From Myroides profundi (GTDB lineage Bacteria > Bacteroidota > Bacteroidia > Flavobacteriales > Flavobacteriaceae), in contig NZ_CP010817.1 of NCBI RefSeq assembly GCF_000833025.1, positions 3,906,001 to 3,970,000 of the forward strand: a stretch of 64,000 nucleotides of DNA, written 5' to 3'. How positions within the stretch are numbered: the stretch's first letter is position 1; every line of letters starts with the position of its first letter. A program made the translations under genes and the position numbers. This document shows positions 9,502-19,049 of the stretch, one piece after another. The notes beneath the pieces are model-generated. The model was not told the DNA's origin, made no database searches, and saw only the letters and a program-made list of their open reading frames with translations.

Positions 9502-10902
9502 TTATTTAGCTAATTGGATTTCAACACGTCTGTTTAACTCACGTCCTTTAACTGTTTTGTTAGAAGCGATTGGATCTTTAGATCCGTATCCTTTAGAAGT
9601 TAATCTAGCAGAATCGATTCCTTTTTCAATTAAGTAAACTTTTACAGCGTTAGCTCTGTTATCAGATAATGGTAAGTTAATTCTGTCAGATCCTGTACTG
9701 TCAGTATATCCAGCGATGTGGAAATTAGCAGTTGGGTATTCTTTCATGATTTTAACCATATTATCTAACACTGCGTAAGAACCATCTTGGAAAGTATATT
9801 TTCCAGTGTGGAATAATAATGTTTTTCCGTAGTCATTAAGCTGTTTTACTTTCTCAGGCTCAATTTCTTTAACTTCAGGACATCCGTTGTTAGAAGCTGG
9901 ACCAGGTACGTCTGGACATTTATCTAAATGATCAGGCACTCCGTCTCCGTCTCTATCTGGCCAAGGACAACCATTGTTTTCTTTTGGACCAGGAACTTCT
10001 GGACACTCATCTTTATTATCTGGCACTCCGTCTCCGTCTGTATCAGGACATCCGTTGAACTCAGCTAAACCAGGGATCTCTGGACATTCGTCTTTATTAT
10101 CTGGAATACCATCTCCGTCTGTATCAGGACATCCGTTGAATTCTGGTAAACCTGGTAAGTCTGGACACTCATCTAAATGATCTGGAATTCCGTCTCCATC
10201 TGTATCAGGACATCCGTTGAACTCAGCTAAACCAGGGATCTCTGGACATTCGTCATATTTGTCTAAAACTCCATCTCCGTCAGTATCTTTTCCTCCAAAT
10301 TGGAAACGAATACCTGCAAAGTGTTGCATATGTGAAGCAACTCCTACGTCTGGTAATCTAGAATCAGAGAATGAATGCTTATAAGTAGATTGCACAGTTA
10401 AAGCAACGTTTTTAGTAAACCAGAAGTTTAATCCAGCTCCTCCATTAACAGTTCCTTGACTTGCATCTCCCATAAAAGTATAACCTCCACCTACTAAGAT
10501 GAATGGATCAACTACTTTCGATTTCAAAATCTCTTTGAAGCTATATTTAACTTCTGCGTCAATTCCGTAGTAAGTTAAATCTCCAGGGTTGTACTTTTCA
10601 TATCCTTCTGCTTCTGGTTTAATGAATTTGTCAATTTTATTAACAGACCCAACTAAACCTAAAGAGAATCCATCACCTAAGTATCTAGCTACATTTAAGT
10701 AAGATACTGATGGTAAGATATTCCAGTTATCAGTTTTAAAATATCCTCCTGTTCTGTGTGCAAAACCTTTAGCTGAACTTACTTTTGTGTCAACTGCGTT
10801 TGCTCCAACAGTTACAGCCCACGGATGGTCAGCGTCTTGCGCGTGAGCTGAAAGCCCTGCACAAAGAATTGCTGCTGCAAATAATTTGTTGAAATGTTTC
10901 AT
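9502..10902 (-). CDS. OmpA-family outer membrane protein with thrombospondin type 3 repeats
   Basis: A 466-residue outer-membrane protein. A signal peptide (residues 1-21, ending SAHAQ) leads into an N-terminal eight-stranded-type beta barrel (about 22-205). Five Asp-rich calcium-binding repeats of the [15 protein letters not shown] type follow (about 208-340). The C-terminal OmpA domain (about 355-466) has the peptidoglycan-binding signature [18 protein letters not shown], with the D and R that hold diaminopimelate. The repeats probably form a rigid calcium-stabilised linker between barrel and cell wall. It has its own strong promoter and a terminator, as expected for an abundant surface protein. 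Confidence 0.93.
   Translation of the reverse strand: MKHFNKLFAAAILCAGLSAHAQDADHPWAVTVGANAVDTKVSSAKGFAHRTGGYFKTDNWNILPSVSYLNVARYLGDGFSLGLVGSVNKIDKFIKPEAEGYEKYNPGDLTYYGIDAEVKYSFKEILKSKVVDPFILVGGGYTFMGDASQGTVNGGAGLNFWFTKNVALTVQSTYKHSFSDSRLPDVGVASHMQHFAGIRFQFGGKDTDGDGVLDKYDECPEIPGLAEFNGCPDTDGDGIPDHLDECPDLPGLPEFNGCPDTDGDGIPDNKDECPEIPGLAEFNGCPDTDGDGVPDNKDECPEVPGPKENNGCPWPDRDGDGVPDHLDKCPDVPGPASNNGCPEVKEIEPEKVKQLNDYGKTLLFHTGKYTFQDGSYAVLDNMVKIMKEYPTANFHIAGYTDSTGSDRINLPLSDNRANAVKVYLIEKGIDSARLTSKGYGSKDPIASNKTVKGRELNRRVEIQLAK
9890..10285 (-). repeat. In-gene DNA repeats coding for TSP3 units
   Basis: Near-identical tandem units of about 80-85 bases, each coding for a DGDGxPDxxDECPxxPG segment of the OmpA protein. 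They are coding repeats with no regular spacer, so not a CRISPR array. High identity between units (for example 10030-10090 and 10200-10250) makes copy-number change by slippage plausible. Confidence 0.8.
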
Positions 10903-10936
10903 AACTTTTATTTTTTACTTTACCGTAATAATCTAG

Positions 10937-10968
10937 CAAAAGTACAATTATCAATCAATATTTACAAA
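10937..10968 (-). promoter_or_regulatory. Promoter of the ompA-family gene
   Basis: On the minus strand TTTG (10968-10965), a 20-base spacer and TACTTTTG (10944-10937) match the Bacteroidota consensus exactly. The leader is about 30 bases. Confidence 0.8.
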
Positions 10969-11010
10969 AAATTTCGTTAAGAATAGTACTTTTTATTGAA
11001 TTAACCTTTT

Positions 11011-12207
11011 TTATTGAATAACTTTTAGCTCTTTACCTACTTCTGTAAATGCAGCGATAGCTTTGTCTAAATGTTCTTGAGTATGTGCAGCTGATAATTG
11101 TACACGGATTCTCGCCTTATCTTTTGGCACCACAGGGAAGAAGAATCCTGTTACATAAACTCCTTTTTCTAAAAGTCTATCTGCCATTACTTGTGATAAT
11201 TTAGCATCGTATAACATTACTGGTACAATAGCAGAATCACCATCAATAATATCAAAACCTGCCTTTTTCATTCCATCTTTAAAGTAGTTTGTATTCCACT
11301 CTAACTTATCGCGTAATGAAGTATCGTGTTTTAAAATTTCAAATACTTTAATAGAAGCTCCAACAATCATTGGTGCTAAAGAGTTAGAGAATAAATATGG
11401 TCTAGAACGTTGTCTTAATAATTCAATAATTTCTTTTTTACCTGTAGTATATCCTCCCATTGCACCACCTAAAGCTTTACCTAAGGTTCCTGTGATGATA
11501 TCCACACGTCCCATTACGTTCTTAGCTTCTAATGTTCCTTTACCTGTAGCTCCGATAAATCCAGCAGCATGACATTCGTCTACCATTACTAAAGCATCAT
11601 ACTTATCAGCTAAATCACATATTTTATCTAATGGTGCTACTAGACCATCCATTGAGAATACACCATCCGTTACAATGATTTTAAAACGGTGACCAGCCTC
11701 ATTCGCTTTGATTAATTGTTCTTCTAATTCAGCCATATTGTTATTTTCATAACGATAACGAGCTGCTTTACATAAACGCACTCCATCAATAATTGAAGCG
11801 TGGTTTAAGCTATCAGAGATAATTGCATCTTCTGCTCCTAATAATGGTTCGAATACTCCTCCATTAGCATCAAAAGCTGCTGCATAAAGAATAGTATCTT
11901 CTGTTCCATAGAAATCAGCAATAGTAGCTTCTAATTTCTTGTGTATATCTTGTGTTCCACAAATAAAACGCACTGAAGACATTCCGAATCCATGGGTATC
12001 TAATGTATCTTTTGCTGCTTGAATTACTTCTGGATGTGATGACAATCCTAAATAATTGTTTGCACAAAAGTTTAAAACTTTATCCCCTGTAGAAACAGTA
12101 ATCTCTGCACCTTGTGGCGAAGTAATAATTCTCTCCTTTTTAAATAATCCGTTATCCTCTATTGACTTTAATTCATTCTGAAGATGATCTTTAATCTTTC
12201 CGTACAT
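11011..12207 (-). CDS. kbl: Glycine C-acetyltransferase (2-amino-3-ketobutyrate CoA ligase)
   Basis: A 398-residue PLP enzyme of the alpha-oxoamine synthase family. It cleaves 2-amino-3-oxobutyrate with CoA to glycine and acetyl-CoA in threonine breakdown. The PLP lysine is K244 in [11 protein letters not shown]210 and H213 ([10 protein letters not shown]) hold the cofactor ring, and [10 protein letters not shown] (133-142) is a typical active-site block. The length matches Kbl; the close relative BioF is usually shorter and sits with bio genes, which are absent here. The partner threonine dehydrogenase (tdh) is not in the window. Confidence 0.92.
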   Translation of the reverse strand: MYGKIKDHLQNELKSIEDNGLFKKERIITSPQGAEITVSTGDKVLNFCANNYLGLSSHPEVIQAAKDTLDTHGFGMSSVRFICGTQDIHKKLEATIADFYGTEDTILYAAAFDANGGVFEPLLGAEDAIISDSLNHASIIDGVRLCKAARYRYENNNMAELEEQLIKANEAGHRFKIIVTDGVFSMDGLVAPLDKICDLADKYDALVMVDECHAAGFIGATGKGTLEAKNVMGRVDIITGTLGKALGGAMGGYTTGKKEIIELLRQRSRPYLFSNSLAPMIVGASIKVFEILKHDTSLRDKLEWNTNYFKDGMKKAGFDIIDGDSAIVPVMLYDAKLSQVMADRLLEKGVYVTGFFFPVVPKDKARIRVQLSAAHTQEHLDKAIAAFTEVGKELKVIQ

Positions 12208-12239
12208 AATATTTTAAGTTTTAAACAATTTATACTCTT

Positions 12240-15200
12240 CTACAAATGTATTATATTTAAGTTCTCCCCTGTATATAGCAACACCATTTTAACGACTTCA
12301 TAACCCATTTCCACTAAAGACTGTCCATAAGCCTTCACCTGGTCTTTGTATTTCTCTTCTTCTTTACCTGTTTTATAATCTAATATATAAGCCTGTCTCC
12401 CTCTTACCACTACTCTATCAGGTATAGTATTGCGCTGATAAGGCCCTATGATTACTCGTTCGTTAAATACAATATTATCTTCTCTAAAGAAAATCTCTAA
12501 ATCAGGGTTACTCACGATACGTTGAATAATTTCTTTAAAACGCTCCTTTGCATCCTCCTGTATCAATCCCTTTTCTAGTCCTTCTCTTACCACAGCATCT
12601 ACATCGCGATAATCTGTTATAAACGACATCAGTTTATGGACTAAGTTACCATACTCTATCGCTTTTTGGTTATGAGAATCCCACATCAAAGCTTCCCTCT
12701 GTGCAATTTTGATCGCTTCAAAATCCAATACACTCTTTACAGGAAGAATCATTTTATTCACTTCATCCGTAATAACCTCTTTACTTTTAGAAACCTTTAC
12801 CTTCTCTCCAAATCCATAGACTAAATCTACGTCACTATAAACACCTTCTGTTACTAAAAACTCTAAGAATAGTTTAGATAAATTATTTCTAAACTCTCCC
12901 TTACTTGTTACGTTTTTATAACTAATAATATATAACTGTTCTTCAGCTCTAGTCAATGCTACATAAAGAACATTTACATTATCCAGCAACATCTCTTGTT
13001 CTTTTTTCTCGTACAGAAGTTGAGCATACTCACCATATTCCACCACTTCCTTCTTAGAGTCAACCAAAGCTTTGGGGAACATTATCTGATCTTTATCCGT
13101 CTCTATATTCACCCATAGTTTATCACGACTAGGGCGTGTGAAATCCTCTTCTGCAAAAGGAAATATAACGATTGGAAATTCTAACCCCTTAGATTTGTGT
13201 ATCGTCATAATCTGCACAGCATTTCTACCTTCAGGTGTCGGTATGCTAAACTTGTGATAGTTTGTATTCCAATACTCTAAGAAGTCACTAATCCCAAATT
13301 GATTCTTTAAAGACTTTTCTAATACCAAGTCTAAGAAATACAAAACATAAGAACTAGCACTCTTATCTGGTAAAAAAGCTAAAACAATAGCCTCTACAGC
13401 ATCGTACAATGACTTCGAGCGACAAGCCTCAAATGAGATAGGCACATTGTGGTCTACTAACCAAGCTTCTAATTCTAACTCAGTCTCAAAAGAAAGTCCC
13501 GCTTTTATAAAGTCGTGTTTCTTTGTCAAATCACTTTGCTTACCACTTACATAGTACAGCATCATCATCTTTGCTTCTAGATCGCGCTCTGTCTTTAAGA
13601 ACTTCAGTACATTAATGATTAACCTTACCTCACTAGCATTGTTAATCAATAACGAATCAGAAGAAAGTATCTCTAGTCCATTCTCCGTTAAGTAATTTGC
13701 TAATAGCACACCGTGATCTCTCTTACGTGTTAGAATAACAATATCTTTCAGATCAAACCCCTGCTCTAAAACACCTTGTATAGTATTCAGCGTAGCTTGC
13801 GCATATTGCATATTCTTCTCTTCAGCCTCTTCTCCTTCATCCTTTTGTAAGAATTCAATATTTACATACCCACCAGCTTTACTATTAACCTCTTGATAAC
13901 TATTATTCTCATATAGATCTTTATAATCCTCGTTAATAAAGTTACGAGAGACATCCTTAAAAAATCTATTATTAAATTGAATGACCTCAGCATAACTTCG
14001 ATAATTACGACCAAGGTTCACAGTCTGTTTATCAGGATTAGCAAAGGGATTCTCATCCTTGCTCAAGGCGATAAATTGTTCTGCCTTTCCTCCGCGCCAT
14101 CTATAGATAGACTGTTTAGGGTCACCTACTATCATCAGGCTTCCCTTAGTTCCTGTATGATCTTCTCCTGCTAATGCATTATCAATCAGTGGTACCAAGT
14201 TCTGCCATTGCATTTCTGATGTATCCTGAAACTCGTCTATAAAAAAGTGATGATATCGCTCTCCTAAACGCTCATAAATAAATGGGGCTGGTTGATTCTG
14301 TATTTCATTGTGAATAATCGCATTAAACTGAGTGATCGACAATATATTCTGCTCTTCTTGAATCTTATCCATCTCTTGTCCTATAGTACTTAACAGTGAT
14401 AGAGGAGTAAGGTTTTTCAAGAATGCTGTATAAAAAGCTCTACGAGAATACAAATCATATACCTGCGCTAACACCTTTAGAAAATCTGGTATAAAAGCTT
14501 CGATTAACTCAACATCTTTAGCAGTCTTCTTTATTTTAATATCATCAAATTCGTGATAACGCTTAGTTGTACCAACAGTATCTTGAATCACATTCTCTAT
14601 ATGCTTGACGAAATACTGTCCTGAGAACGAAGTTTTATCCATTCCTTTAGACTCTATTAAGTCCATTATACTCTGCCCTAGAACAATGCTCTCTGCTGTA
14701 ATCTTTTTAATCTCTTCGCGAAGAAAATCTCTCACCTTTACAAAGTCTTGTAAAGTATGCTCAGAGAACAACGCTATTTCTTCTCTATTATTTTCATTTA
14801 ATAGTAAAGCTCCTACTTCTTTAAGTTCTCTCGTGATATCCCAGCTCTTATCATTATCTGCTTTATCAATAGAAAAATCAATCAACAAATCTGTCAATTC
14901 ACTATCCACACCAGCTTTTGCGATTACTGCGTCCACTGCCTCTTGTAACAATTCATCTGAATCTAACGAAACCTCAAAAGTCATCGGCAGTTCTAAATCA
15001 AAAGCAAAAGAGCGAATAACCTTATGGGTAAACTTGTCTATCGTAGAGATATCAAAAGAAGCATAGTTGTGAATAATACTTCTGATAATACGTCCTGACT
15101 TCGCTCTTATAAATCCTTCCTCTAATTCTGTTTCTTCTTGTACTTGATTAAAGATACTTCCATATTTAGGATCTAGTTCTTCTTTAGAAAAAGCATTTAG

Positions 15201-15386
15201 ACAAGATACAACACGAGTCTTCATTTCTGCTACAGCTTTATTCGTAAAAGTAATAGCAAGTATCTTTTTATAGGCGTCATCTTGCTTATCAAGGAGTAAA
15301 ATCTTAAGATATTCCTTAACTAAAGTATGGGTTTTTCCAGACCCAGCAGACGCGTTATATATTGAGAATGAAGGCTTATCAAGCAT
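12240..15386 (-). CDS. AddA/UvrD-type helicase-nuclease
   Basis: A 1048-residue SF1 DNA helicase with a C-terminal nuclease. Walker A is ASAGSGKT (residues 12-19), motif Ia ITFTNKA (45-51), Walker B/motif II DEFQDT (384-389), and motif III VGDPKQSIYRWRGG lies shortly after. Motif V/VI appear as TIHKSKGLEFP and NVLYVALTRAEE. The last 80 residues contain DRVVVRGRQAYILDYKTG, a RecB-type PD-(D/E)XK nuclease core. It should act with the AddB-like protein at 6669-9431 in recombinational repair of DNA ends. It starts 111 bases upstream of the divergent sod gene and runs into kbl. Confidence 0.9.
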   Translation of the reverse strand: MLDKPSFSIYNASAGSGKTHTLVKEYLKILLLDKQDDAYKKILAITFTNKAVAEMKTRVVSCLNAFSKEELDPKYGSIFNQVQEETELEEGFIRAKSGRIIRSIIHNYASFDISTIDKFTHKVIRSFAFDLELPMTFEVSLDSDELLQEAVDAVIAKAGVDSELTDLLIDFSIDKADNDKSWDITRELKEVGALLLNENNREEIALFSEHTLQDFVKVRDFLREEIKKITAESIVLGQSIMDLIESKGMDKTSFSGQYFVKHIENVIQDTVGTTKRYHEFDDIKIKKTAKDVELIEAFIPDFLKVLAQVYDLYSRRAFYTAFLKNLTPLSLLSTIGQEMDKIQEEQNILSITQFNAIIHNEIQNQPAPFIYERLGERYHHFFIDEFQDTSEMQWQNLVPLIDNALAGEDHTGTKGSLMIVGDPKQSIYRWRGGKAEQFIALSKDENPFANPDKQTVNLGRNYRSYAEVIQFNNRFFKDVSRNFINEDYKDLYENNSYQEVNSKAGGYVNIEFLQKDEGEEAEEKNMQYAQATLNTIQGVLEQGFDLKDIVILTRKRDHGVLLANYLTENGLEILSSDSLLINNASEVRLIINVLKFLKTERDLEAKMMMLYYVSGKQSDLTKKHDFIKAGLSFETELELEAWLVDHNVPISFEACRSKSLYDAVEAIVLAFLPDKSASSYVLYFLDLVLEKSLKNQFGISDFLEYWNTNYHKFSIPTPEGRNAVQIMTIHKSKGLEFPIVIFPFAEEDFTRPSRDKLWVNIETDKDQIMFPKALVDSKKEVVEYGEYAQLLYEKKEQEMLLDNVNVLYVALTRAEEQLYIISYKNVTSKGEFRNNLSKLFLEFLVTEGVYSDVDLVYGFGEKVKVSKSKEVITDEVNKMILPVKSVLDFEAIKIAQREALMWDSHNQKAIEYGNLVHKLMSFITDYRDVDAVVREGLEKGLIQEDAKERFKEIIQRIVSNPDLEIFFREDNIVFNERVIIGPYQRNTIPDRVVVRGRQAYILDYKTGKEEEKYKDQVKAYGQSLVEMGYEVVKMVLLYTGENLNIIHL

Positions 15387-15497
15387 GAAGTAGGTTCTAT
15401 TTATTAACTTATATTAAACATTACAAACCTTCCATATTAGGCTTTATTTGTTTAAATTTGAAATAAAATTAATATTAATCTTTAAATAATACGAATT

Positions 15498-16103
15498 ATG
15501 GCTTTCGAATTACCAAAATTACCATATGCATACGATGCATTGGAACCACATATTGATGCACGTACGATGGAAATCCACCATACAAAACATCATAATGCTT
15601 ATACTACTAACTTAAACGCAGCTATCGCTGGAACAGCTTTAGAAGGAAAAACTATCGAAGATATCCTTGCTAACTTAGACATGTCTAATGGAGCTGTTCG
15701 TAACAACGGTGGTGGTTTCTATAACCACAACTTATTCTGGACAGTAATGACTCCTAACGGAGGTGGTTTACCTACAGGTGAGTTAGCTGACGCAATCAAT
15801 ACTGCTTTCGGATCTTTCGAAAACTTTAAAGATGCTTTCGCTAAAGCTGGTGCTACACAATTCGGGTCTGGATGGGCTTGGTTATGTGTTAAAGATGGTA
15901 AATTAGAAGTATGTGGTACTCCTAACCAAGACAACCCATTAATGCCTGGTGTTGCTTGTGGAGGAACTCCAATCTTAGGAATGGATGTTTGGGAACACGC
16001 TTATTACTTAAACTACCAAAACCGTCGTCCTGACTACATTAATGCTTTCTTTAATGTTATCAACTGGGCGGAAGTAGCAAGAAGATACGCAGAGGCAAAA
16101 TAA
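15498..16103 (+). CDS. Superoxide dismutase (Mn/Fe family)
   Basis: A 201-residue cytoplasmic enzyme that converts superoxide to hydrogen peroxide and oxygen. The four metal ligands are visible: H27, H77 (YNHNLFW), D163 and H167 (DVWEHAYY). The GGGFYNH block and Gln144 in GTPNQDNPL fit the manganese or cambialistic type better than pure Fe enzymes, but metal use cannot be settled from sequence. No signal peptide. A TAAATTTG -7 box is at 15453-15460. It is monocistronic, with a terminator at 16134. Confidence 0.96.
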   Translation: MAFELPKLPYAYDALEPHIDARTMEIHHTKHHNAYTTNLNAAIAGTALEGKTIEDILANLDMSNGAVRNNGGGFYNHNLFWTVMTPNGGGLPTGELADAINTAFGSFENFKDAFAKAGATQFGSGWAWLCVKDGKLEVCGTPNQDNPLMPGVACGGTPILGMDVWEHAYYLNYQNRRPDYINAFFNVINWAEVARRYAEAK

Positions 16104-16133
16104 TTAATTTTTGCACCTCATTACAAACTATTA

Positions 16134-16160
16134 AAAGCTCCAGCAATGGAGCTTTTTTTA
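16134..16160 (+). terminator. Terminator of sod
   Basis: Stem AAAAGCTCC / GGAGCTTTT with an AGCAAT loop, followed by a run of seven T. Confidence 0.85.
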
Positions 16161-16214
16161 TGCCTTAATCCCAGCTTCTTTATTCATTATACACTATAGT
16201 GCTCTTGGGCAAAC

Positions 16215-16242
16215 AAAAAAGCTCAGAACCATGTCCTGAGCT
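16215..16242 (-). terminator. Terminator of pyk
   Basis: On the minus strand AGCTCAGGA-CATGG-TTCTGAGCT is followed by TTTTTT. One G-T pair is in the stem. It lies 25 bases after the pyk stop. Confidence 0.8.
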
Positions 16243-16266
16243 TTCTATATTGTGGAAGTACGATAA

Positions 16267-17697
16267 TTATTGTACCTCAGATATTCTTAGTGTATTCACC
16301 ATACCTTTTTCGATAATTGGCATAGCTGCTAAGTTGATAACCATATCTCCTGTCTCTGCTAATCCTTTATCTTTTACCATAGCATTGATATCCTCAATAG
16401 TCTCATCAGTGCTCACATATTTATCGTAGTAGAAAGCCTGAACTCCCCATAACAAGTTTAATTGAGTAATAATACGACGATTAGATGAGAATACTAATAT
16501 ATTACTATTTGGTCTCCAAGCCGAAATTTGGAAGGCTGTATAACCACTATTTGTCAATGTACAGATAGCCTTAGCTTCGATATCATTCGCCATTAAAGCA
16601 GCGTGGTAACAAATATTTTTAGTGATATAACGATTTGTTTTGATTGTAGGTGGACTTTGTGGTACTTTAATTAATGGAGAAGTCTCAACACTTTGAATAA
16701 TCTGTGTCATTTTCTCGATTACTTGTACTGGGTATGCTCCTACAGAAGTCTCTCCTGATAACATTACAGCATCAGCACCGTCCATTACAGAGTTTGCTAC
16801 GTCATTTACCTCAGCTCTAGTAGGCGTAAGACTAGAAATCATCGTCTCCATCATCTGTGTAGCGATGATTACAGGGATTCTAGCATTCTTAGCTACGTGA
16901 ACTAATTCTTTTTGGATCAATGGAACCTCTTGAGCAGGAATCTCAACACCTAGATCTCCACGTGCTACCATTAGACCATCACAGTACGCTACTAACTTCT
17001 TAATATTCTTTACTGCCTCAGGCTTTTCAATTTTAGCAATGATTGGAATCTTGTGATCAGAATGTTCTTTAATCAAGTTCTGTAAGTCCATTAAATCTTC
17101 AGGTGTACGAACGAAAGATAATGCGATCCAGTCTACTTGTAACTCACAAGCAAAAATAGCATCTCTAATATCTTTTTCCGTTAACGCTGGTAATGATACT
17201 TTCGTCATTGGTAAGTTAACCCCTTTTTTAGATTTAAGTGGTCCACCTTGTACAACTACAGTTTTTACTTCATCTTCTCCATTAGTTTCTACTACATCAA
17301 AGATAAGTTTACCATCGTCTAATAAAATTCTCTCTCCTGCGTTAACGTCAGTTGGGAATTTTTTATAATTCATGTATACGCGTTCTGCGTCACCTTTAAA
17401 CTCTTCTTTCGTAGAGAATGTAATCACATCACCAGGATTCACGATAACGTCTTCAGACATCACACCTACTCTTAATTTAGGACCTTGTAAGTCACCTAAA
17501 ATAGAAGTAGTATATCCAAATTCCTTATTTAGATCACGGATTATATTTACTTTCTCTTGAACATCTTTATAATCAGCATGTGAAAAGTTGATTCTAAAAA
17601 CATTTACACCAGCTTTAATCATATCATGTAATACCTCTCTCGTACTAGATGCTGGTCCTAACGTTGCTACGATTTTCGTCTTTTTTTGTGCTAACAT
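16267..17697 (-). CDS. pyk: Pyruvate kinase
   Basis: A 476-residue glycolytic enzyme that makes pyruvate and ATP from phosphoenolpyruvate and ADP. The N-terminal strand is KTKIVATLGPASS, the substrate motif FRINFSHAD is at about residues 34-42, and the signature IPIIAKIEKPEAV with its catalytic Lys is mid-protein. MVARGDLGVEIP and DGADAVMLSGETSVG follow. The C-terminal allosteric domain is present. It starts four bases after the IPExxxVDY gene, so they form a two-gene operon, a pairing seen often in Flavobacteriia. Confidence 0.97.
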   Translation of the reverse strand: MLAQKKTKIVATLGPASSTREVLHDMIKAGVNVFRINFSHADYKDVQEKVNIIRDLNKEFGYTTSILGDLQGPKLRVGVMSEDVIVNPGDVITFSTKEEFKGDAERVYMNYKKFPTDVNAGERILLDDGKLIFDVVETNGEDEVKTVVVQGGPLKSKKGVNLPMTKVSLPALTEKDIRDAIFACELQVDWIALSFVRTPEDLMDLQNLIKEHSDHKIPIIAKIEKPEAVKNIKKLVAYCDGLMVARGDLGVEIPAQEVPLIQKELVHVAKNARIPVIIATQMMETMISSLTPTRAEVNDVANSVMDGADAVMLSGETSVGAYPVQVIEKMTQIIQSVETSPLIKVPQSPPTIKTNRYITKNICYHAALMANDIEAKAICTLTNSGYTAFQISAWRPNSNILVFSSNRRIITQLNLLWGVQAFYYDKYVSTDETIEDINAMVKDKGLAETGDMVINLAAMPIIEKGMVNTLRISEVQ

Positions 17698-17701
17698 ATT
17701 T

Positions 17702-18190
17702 TTAAAAAATTAAGTTCGTTTTATTTTTTAATATCTCTTGCTTTATCTCATAAGCTGCAGATATAATTTTTACTGAATTCAACCGATCAATGATTGTACC
17801 AATTTCAAACTGACTATCAGTTTCTTCTATCTTAATCAAATAATCGACTGACTTTAATTCGGGCAATAAATACCCTTGTTTTGTTACTGGATGATTGGCT
17901 GAGACAAATAAGGGAGAATCTAATCCTGACTCAGGTATTAAAAAAGCTTTATTCGCTACCACCTTCCAATACACATGATGATCGAAGTCATCATATTCAT
18001 AGAATGAAAAAAAAGCATGTCCCACATCTGTAAAGATGTCTACATCCCTCTTACTTCGTTCTAGATTAATTTCAAGTATTGAATTAATAAAATACACTAC
18101 TTTATAATCTTCTTTTCTGGAAGTATGTATAGCGATCAAGCGATAATCCTCACTATCAAAGTCTTCAAGCTTATATTTTATTATACCCAT
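17702..18190 (-). CDS. IPExxxVDY family protein
   Basis: A 162-residue protein of a family found almost only in Bacteroidota and named after its motif, here LPELKSVDY (about residues 109-117). No signal peptide or membrane helix; the sequence is acidic with many aromatic residues. Function is unknown. It is co-transcribed with pyk, which suggests a link to central carbon metabolism or simple promoter sharing. A TATATTTG -7 box lies just upstream. Confidence 0.85.
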   Translation of the reverse strand: MGIIKYKLEDFDSEDYRLIAIHTSRKEDYKVVYFINSILEINLERSKRDVDIFTDVGHAFFSFYEYDDFDHHVYWKVVANKAFLIPESGLDSPLFVSANHPVTKQGYLLPELKSVDYLIKIEETDSQFEIGTIIDRLNSVKIISAAYEIKQEILKNKTNLIF

Positions 18191-18206
18191 ATAAGAAATT
18201 AGTTAC

Positions 18207-18239
18207 ACAAATATACAACTTTTATCGAGCTATATTTGT
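18207..18239. promoter_or_regulatory. Inverted repeat with two opposed -7 boxes
   Basis: ACAAATATA (18207-18215) and TATATTTGT (18231-18239) are perfect inverted copies 15 bases apart. Each contains a TATATTTG box, one per strand. The minus-strand copy is placed to drive the IPExxxVDY-pyk operon. The plus-strand copy would point away from that operon, into the rnc region. Confidence 0.4.
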
Positions 18240-18287
18240 ATAACCTCACCATAATAGATTATATAAACGTTAAGGAATTAACAAAAA

Positions 18288-19034
18288 TTATTGCTTTATC
18301 TGTTCTTGAAATGCGAAGTATGCACGTTGTGATGCCTTTTCTTCTGCTTTCTTTTTAGATGTAGCTCTCGCTTTAGCTACGAGTTTATCGTCTATAAACA
18401 GACGTACACCGAAGTACTTTAATTCTTCTGCCGTGTCTTCTTCAAAAGTATCGTATTTAAACGTATGCTTTCTCTTCTGACACCATTCGATTAGCAAGCT
18501 CTTATAGCTAGTTATCTTTGTTTCCAACTCTTGGATATCAGATACCTTACTCAATAGTTGTTCATGGATAAACTTCTCACACGCAGGGTAACCTCTATCT
18601 AGATAAATAGCCCCTATAATGGCTTCTAATAAATTACCATGTATATTCTCTCCGAACTGCTGATTGCCCATCTTGCTTTCTACATGCGAGATTAGTTTCA
18701 AATCTTTACCTAACTGATTCAGATTTTCTCGACTAACGATTTTAGAACGCATTTTAGTCAAATAGCCCTCATCTCCACTCGGAACTTCTATAAATAAATA
18801 AGAAGCAATAACAGACCCTAACATTGCATCACCTAAGAACTCTAAGCGTTCATAGTTAATGGGATGACCTGCTTCATCACATCTATTCATTGATCGATGA
18901 GTGAATGCAATTTTATAATAAGATAGCTCTACAGGTTTTACACCAACTATCTCAGTCACCTTTCGACAAAAATTCCCGTCTTCATTATTGAAGGAACGGG
19001 AATTATTGAATATTCTATTTAGTAACTTTTTCAT
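18288..19034 (-). CDS. rnc: Ribonuclease III
   Basis: A 248-residue endonuclease specific for double-stranded RNA, used in rRNA and mRNA processing. The catalytic signature ERLEFLGDAMLG holds the metal-binding Glu and Asp, and a second acidic patch is in NLLEAIIGAIYLDRGY. A double-stranded RNA-binding domain fills the last 75 residues, ending in the basic KARATSKKKAEEKAS helix. It is 15 bases downstream of fabF; the fabF-rnc pair and acpP just upstream are a conserved cluster in many bacteria. Confidence 0.95.
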   Translation of the reverse strand: MKKLLNRIFNNSRSFNNEDGNFCRKVTEIVGVKPVELSYYKIAFTHRSMNRCDEAGHPINYERLEFLGDAMLGSVIASYLFIEVPSGDEGYLTKMRSKIVSRENLNQLGKDLKLISHVESKMGNQQFGENIHGNLLEAIIGAIYLDRGYPACEKFIHEQLLSKVSDIQELETKITSYKSLLIEWCQKRKHTFKYDTFEEDTAEELKYFGVRLFIDDKLVAKARATSKKKAEEKASQRAYFAFQEQIKQ

Positions 19035-19049
19035 CTTTATAGGATGATT

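Noticed and set aside
9974..10180. Plus-strand open frame opposite the TSP3 repeats
   Set aside because: It is the antisense shadow of a repetitive coding region; composition (Ser/Pro/Gly repeats) follows from the repeat DNA.
9890..10285. Regular direct repeats that might suggest a CRISPR array
   Set aside because: They are in frame within the OmpA gene and code for calcium-binding TSP3 units; there are no unique spacers and no cas genes.
11011..12207. BioF (8-amino-7-oxononanoate synthase)
   Set aside because: The sequence matches the Kbl subgroup better and no biotin genes are adjacent.
14605..15066. 153-residue plus-strand frame inside the AddA-like gene
   Set aside because: Antisense shadow of a gene with clear helicase motifs; Ser-rich composition and no promoter.
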